A stretch of 7,988 bases of DNA, taken from assembly GCA_027068695.1 (NCBI GenBank), contig JAMOMG010000230.1:1-7988 (forward strand), in the 5' to 3' direction. Within the stretch, counting starts at the first letter, position 1; each line of letters starts with the position of its first letter. Positions 6,827 to 7,988 of this stretch are shown here, piece after piece. The notes below the pieces were generated by a model. That model searched no databases. It was not told the DNA's origin and saw only the letters and a program-made list of their open reading frames with translations. Position numbers and translations under genes: made by a program. The stretch comes from Flavobacteriaceae bacterium (GTDB lineage: Bacteria; Bacteroidota; Bacteroidia; Flavobacteriales; Flavobacteriaceae).

Positions 6827-6866
6827 ATTATACTAATTTTCAAACATTACTAATATTATATTTTAA

Positions 6867-7988
6867 TTATTTAGTTGATGTAAATAGCTTCGGTTTAAAG
6901 GCCAACATCATCCACCCCCAACTGTTATTAGCATCTTTATCTCCTCCTTTTAAGACTTCCATACTGCTAGTGGCATACATTTTAGAGTAGCCAACATTAA
7001 ACATAATATCTTTTGCAATTTTATAACCTAAAACAAGGTCTATTTCTGTTCCTAAATAATTGTCCATCTTTGTTATATTGTTATAAATATCTGCAGCAGC
7101 TGAAAAGAAATGAGGAATTAATTTAGCAGAAAACTTGTCTTTTTTATAAGCTAATGTTGCATTTACATCACTTAAACCAACCGAATTAGCGTGATTACCA
7201 ACATAAAAGTAATCCATCCATCCGTTAAATTTATGATTGGTTCCAAATAGTGGTGCAAACGATTTAATATCTGTACTTGTATCATTCATATCTTTACCAG
7301 ATAGGTAATCAATTCCAATGCCCAAGGTAAAATTACTTGTAATTTTATAGTTCAAATTTCCCCCGAAGTAACCAGCAGAAACATTGGCACTTCGTGATTT
7401 TCCTGACTGAAAATAACTAGCAGCATTGATATCAAATTTACCTGACTTGTAGGTCAATCGTGTACCAATTGTTTGCATATAATCTATTGTTTGATTGTTA
7501 CTTAAGTTTAAATACTCAATACCTGTATTGAGTGCTAATAAACTTAAACCTATTTTATTGAATTTTCCATGATACCACGCATATTGAAAAGCTTTGTATC
7601 CGGCAGTATTGCTATACAAAGCATCAACTAAAAACTGCCCATCTGAATTAATGGCAAAACCTAGGTCTAACCTATTATTCTTATTGGGTATAAACTTAAG
7701 TAAAAGGGCATCATGGCTTCGTGCTTGCTGAGCCCAATCTACATTTCCAAAAATACGGTGATCATCATAAACAATTTCTTGACGCCCTAATTTCAATGAA
7801 ACTTTTTCAGATAAAATAGTTTCAGCCCAAGCCTCATGAAAAGCTATTTGAGTGTCATTGCTAGAGAGTGTACCTACATCTCCCCAAACACGTACATTTT
7901 GAAGTACTATACCTAATTTAATTCTATCTTGTTCAAAGTTGAAATTTAAACGAGAGCGTTGTGAAATAAAGTTGGCTCCATCAACTCC
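6867..7988 (-). CDS. Outer-membrane beta-barrel, alginate-export family-like porin, 5'-truncated by window edge
   Basis: 373 residues are visible; the frame is open to the window edge (GVDGANFISQRSRLNFNFEQ), so the start and signal peptide lie outside. The sequence alternates polar and hydrophobic residues in short strands, as in outer-membrane barrels. The stretch NVRVWGDVGTL, then FHEAWAE, LKLGRQEIVYDDHRIFGNVD and WAQQARSHDALLLKF is typical of Bacteroidota proteins annotated as alginate export family. The C-terminal strand is SWGWMMLAFKPKLF with four residues after it. The family takes its name from AlgE, but in this phylum these barrels are found in many settings and the substrate here is unknown; it could be a general or anion channel. 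It is on the same strand as norQ, 116 bases upstream, and may belong to the nor locus, though the hairpin between them could separate the transcripts. Confidence 0.78.
   Translation of the reverse strand, partial: GVDGANFISQRSRLNFNFEQDRIKLGIVLQNVRVWGDVGTLSSNDTQIAFHEAWAETILSEKVSLKLGRQEIVYDDHRIFGNVDWAQQARSHDALLLKFIPNKNNRLDLGFAINSDGQFLVDALYSNTAGYKAFQYAWYHGKFNKIGLSLLALNTGIEYLNLSNNQTIDYMQTIGTRLTYKSGKFDINAASYFQSGKSRSANVSAGYFGGNLNYKITSNFTLGIGIDYLSGKDMNDTSTDIKSFAPLFGTNHKFNGWMDYFYVGNHANSVGLSDVNATLAYKKDKFSAKLIPHFFSAAADIYNNITKMDNYLGTEIDLVLGYKIAKDIMFNVGYSKMYATSSMEVLKGGDKDANNSWGWMMLAFKPKLFTSTK
7502..7547. repeat. Nested perfect inverted repeats inside the barrel gene
   Basis: Inner arms ACTCAATAC (7514-7522) and GTATTGAGT (7525-7533) are separated by 2 bases; outer arms TTAAGTTTA (7502-7510) and TAAACTTAA (7539-7547) enclose them. 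Together 18 base pairs could form in 46 bases. The sequence is in frame, coding for LSLLALNTGIEYLNLS, so it does not disrupt the gene. Confidence 0.6.

Noticed and set aside
6751..6866. FNR/DNR-type box (TTGAT-N4-ATCAA) upstream of norQ
   Set aside because: I looked in this gap and in 3974-4071 and saw no acceptable match; TTG-N9-CAA on the - strand has the wrong spacing.

Overview
The window is AT-rich. Its gaps lack Shine-Dalgarno motifs, one upstream region has a TAnnTTTG-type promoter element, and the protein families (alginate-export-like barrel, CocE/NonD hydrolase, DUF438-type HHE-PAS protein) resemble those of marine or freshwater Flavobacteriaceae (Bacteroidota). Genus cannot be told. 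No RNA gene, CRISPR array, transposase or integrase is visible, and no gap without a gene exceeds about 125 bases.

Layout: positions 1-1381 (+ strand) hold the 3' part of a CocE/NonD-type alpha/beta hydrolase whose 5' end lies outside the window. It converges on a seven-gene block that occupies the rest of the window on the - strand. In transcription order (right to left) this is: an outer-membrane beta-barrel of the alginate-export type (5' end outside the window); norQ (MoxR-type AAA+ ATPase); norD (von Willebrand A protein); a RIC/ScdA/YtfE-type di-iron protein; a hemerythrin-PAS protein of the DUF438 type; norE (cytochrome oxidase subunit III-like); and norF (subunit IV-like).

Reading: this is the accessory part of a nitric oxide reductase locus. 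NorQ and NorD are the ATPase/MIDAS pair known to activate the NorB catalytic subunit, and NorE/NorF are small membrane proteins that accompany NOR. Between norD and norE sit two genes for hemerythrin-fold proteins: RIC, known to repair NO-damaged iron centres, and an HHE-PAS protein with the look of a sensor. The block thus appears to join NO removal, NO damage repair and possibly NO or redox sensing. The catalytic norC/norB genes are not in the window; they may lie upstream of the barrel gene or elsewhere.

The main non-coding signals are a perfect 17-bp inverted repeat just upstream of norQ, a pair of degenerate repeat copies between norQ and norD that creates a false N-terminal extension of norD, and a TAnnTTTG promoter element next to a 9-bp inverted repeat upstream of the RIC gene. 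A nested inverted repeat lies inside the barrel gene.
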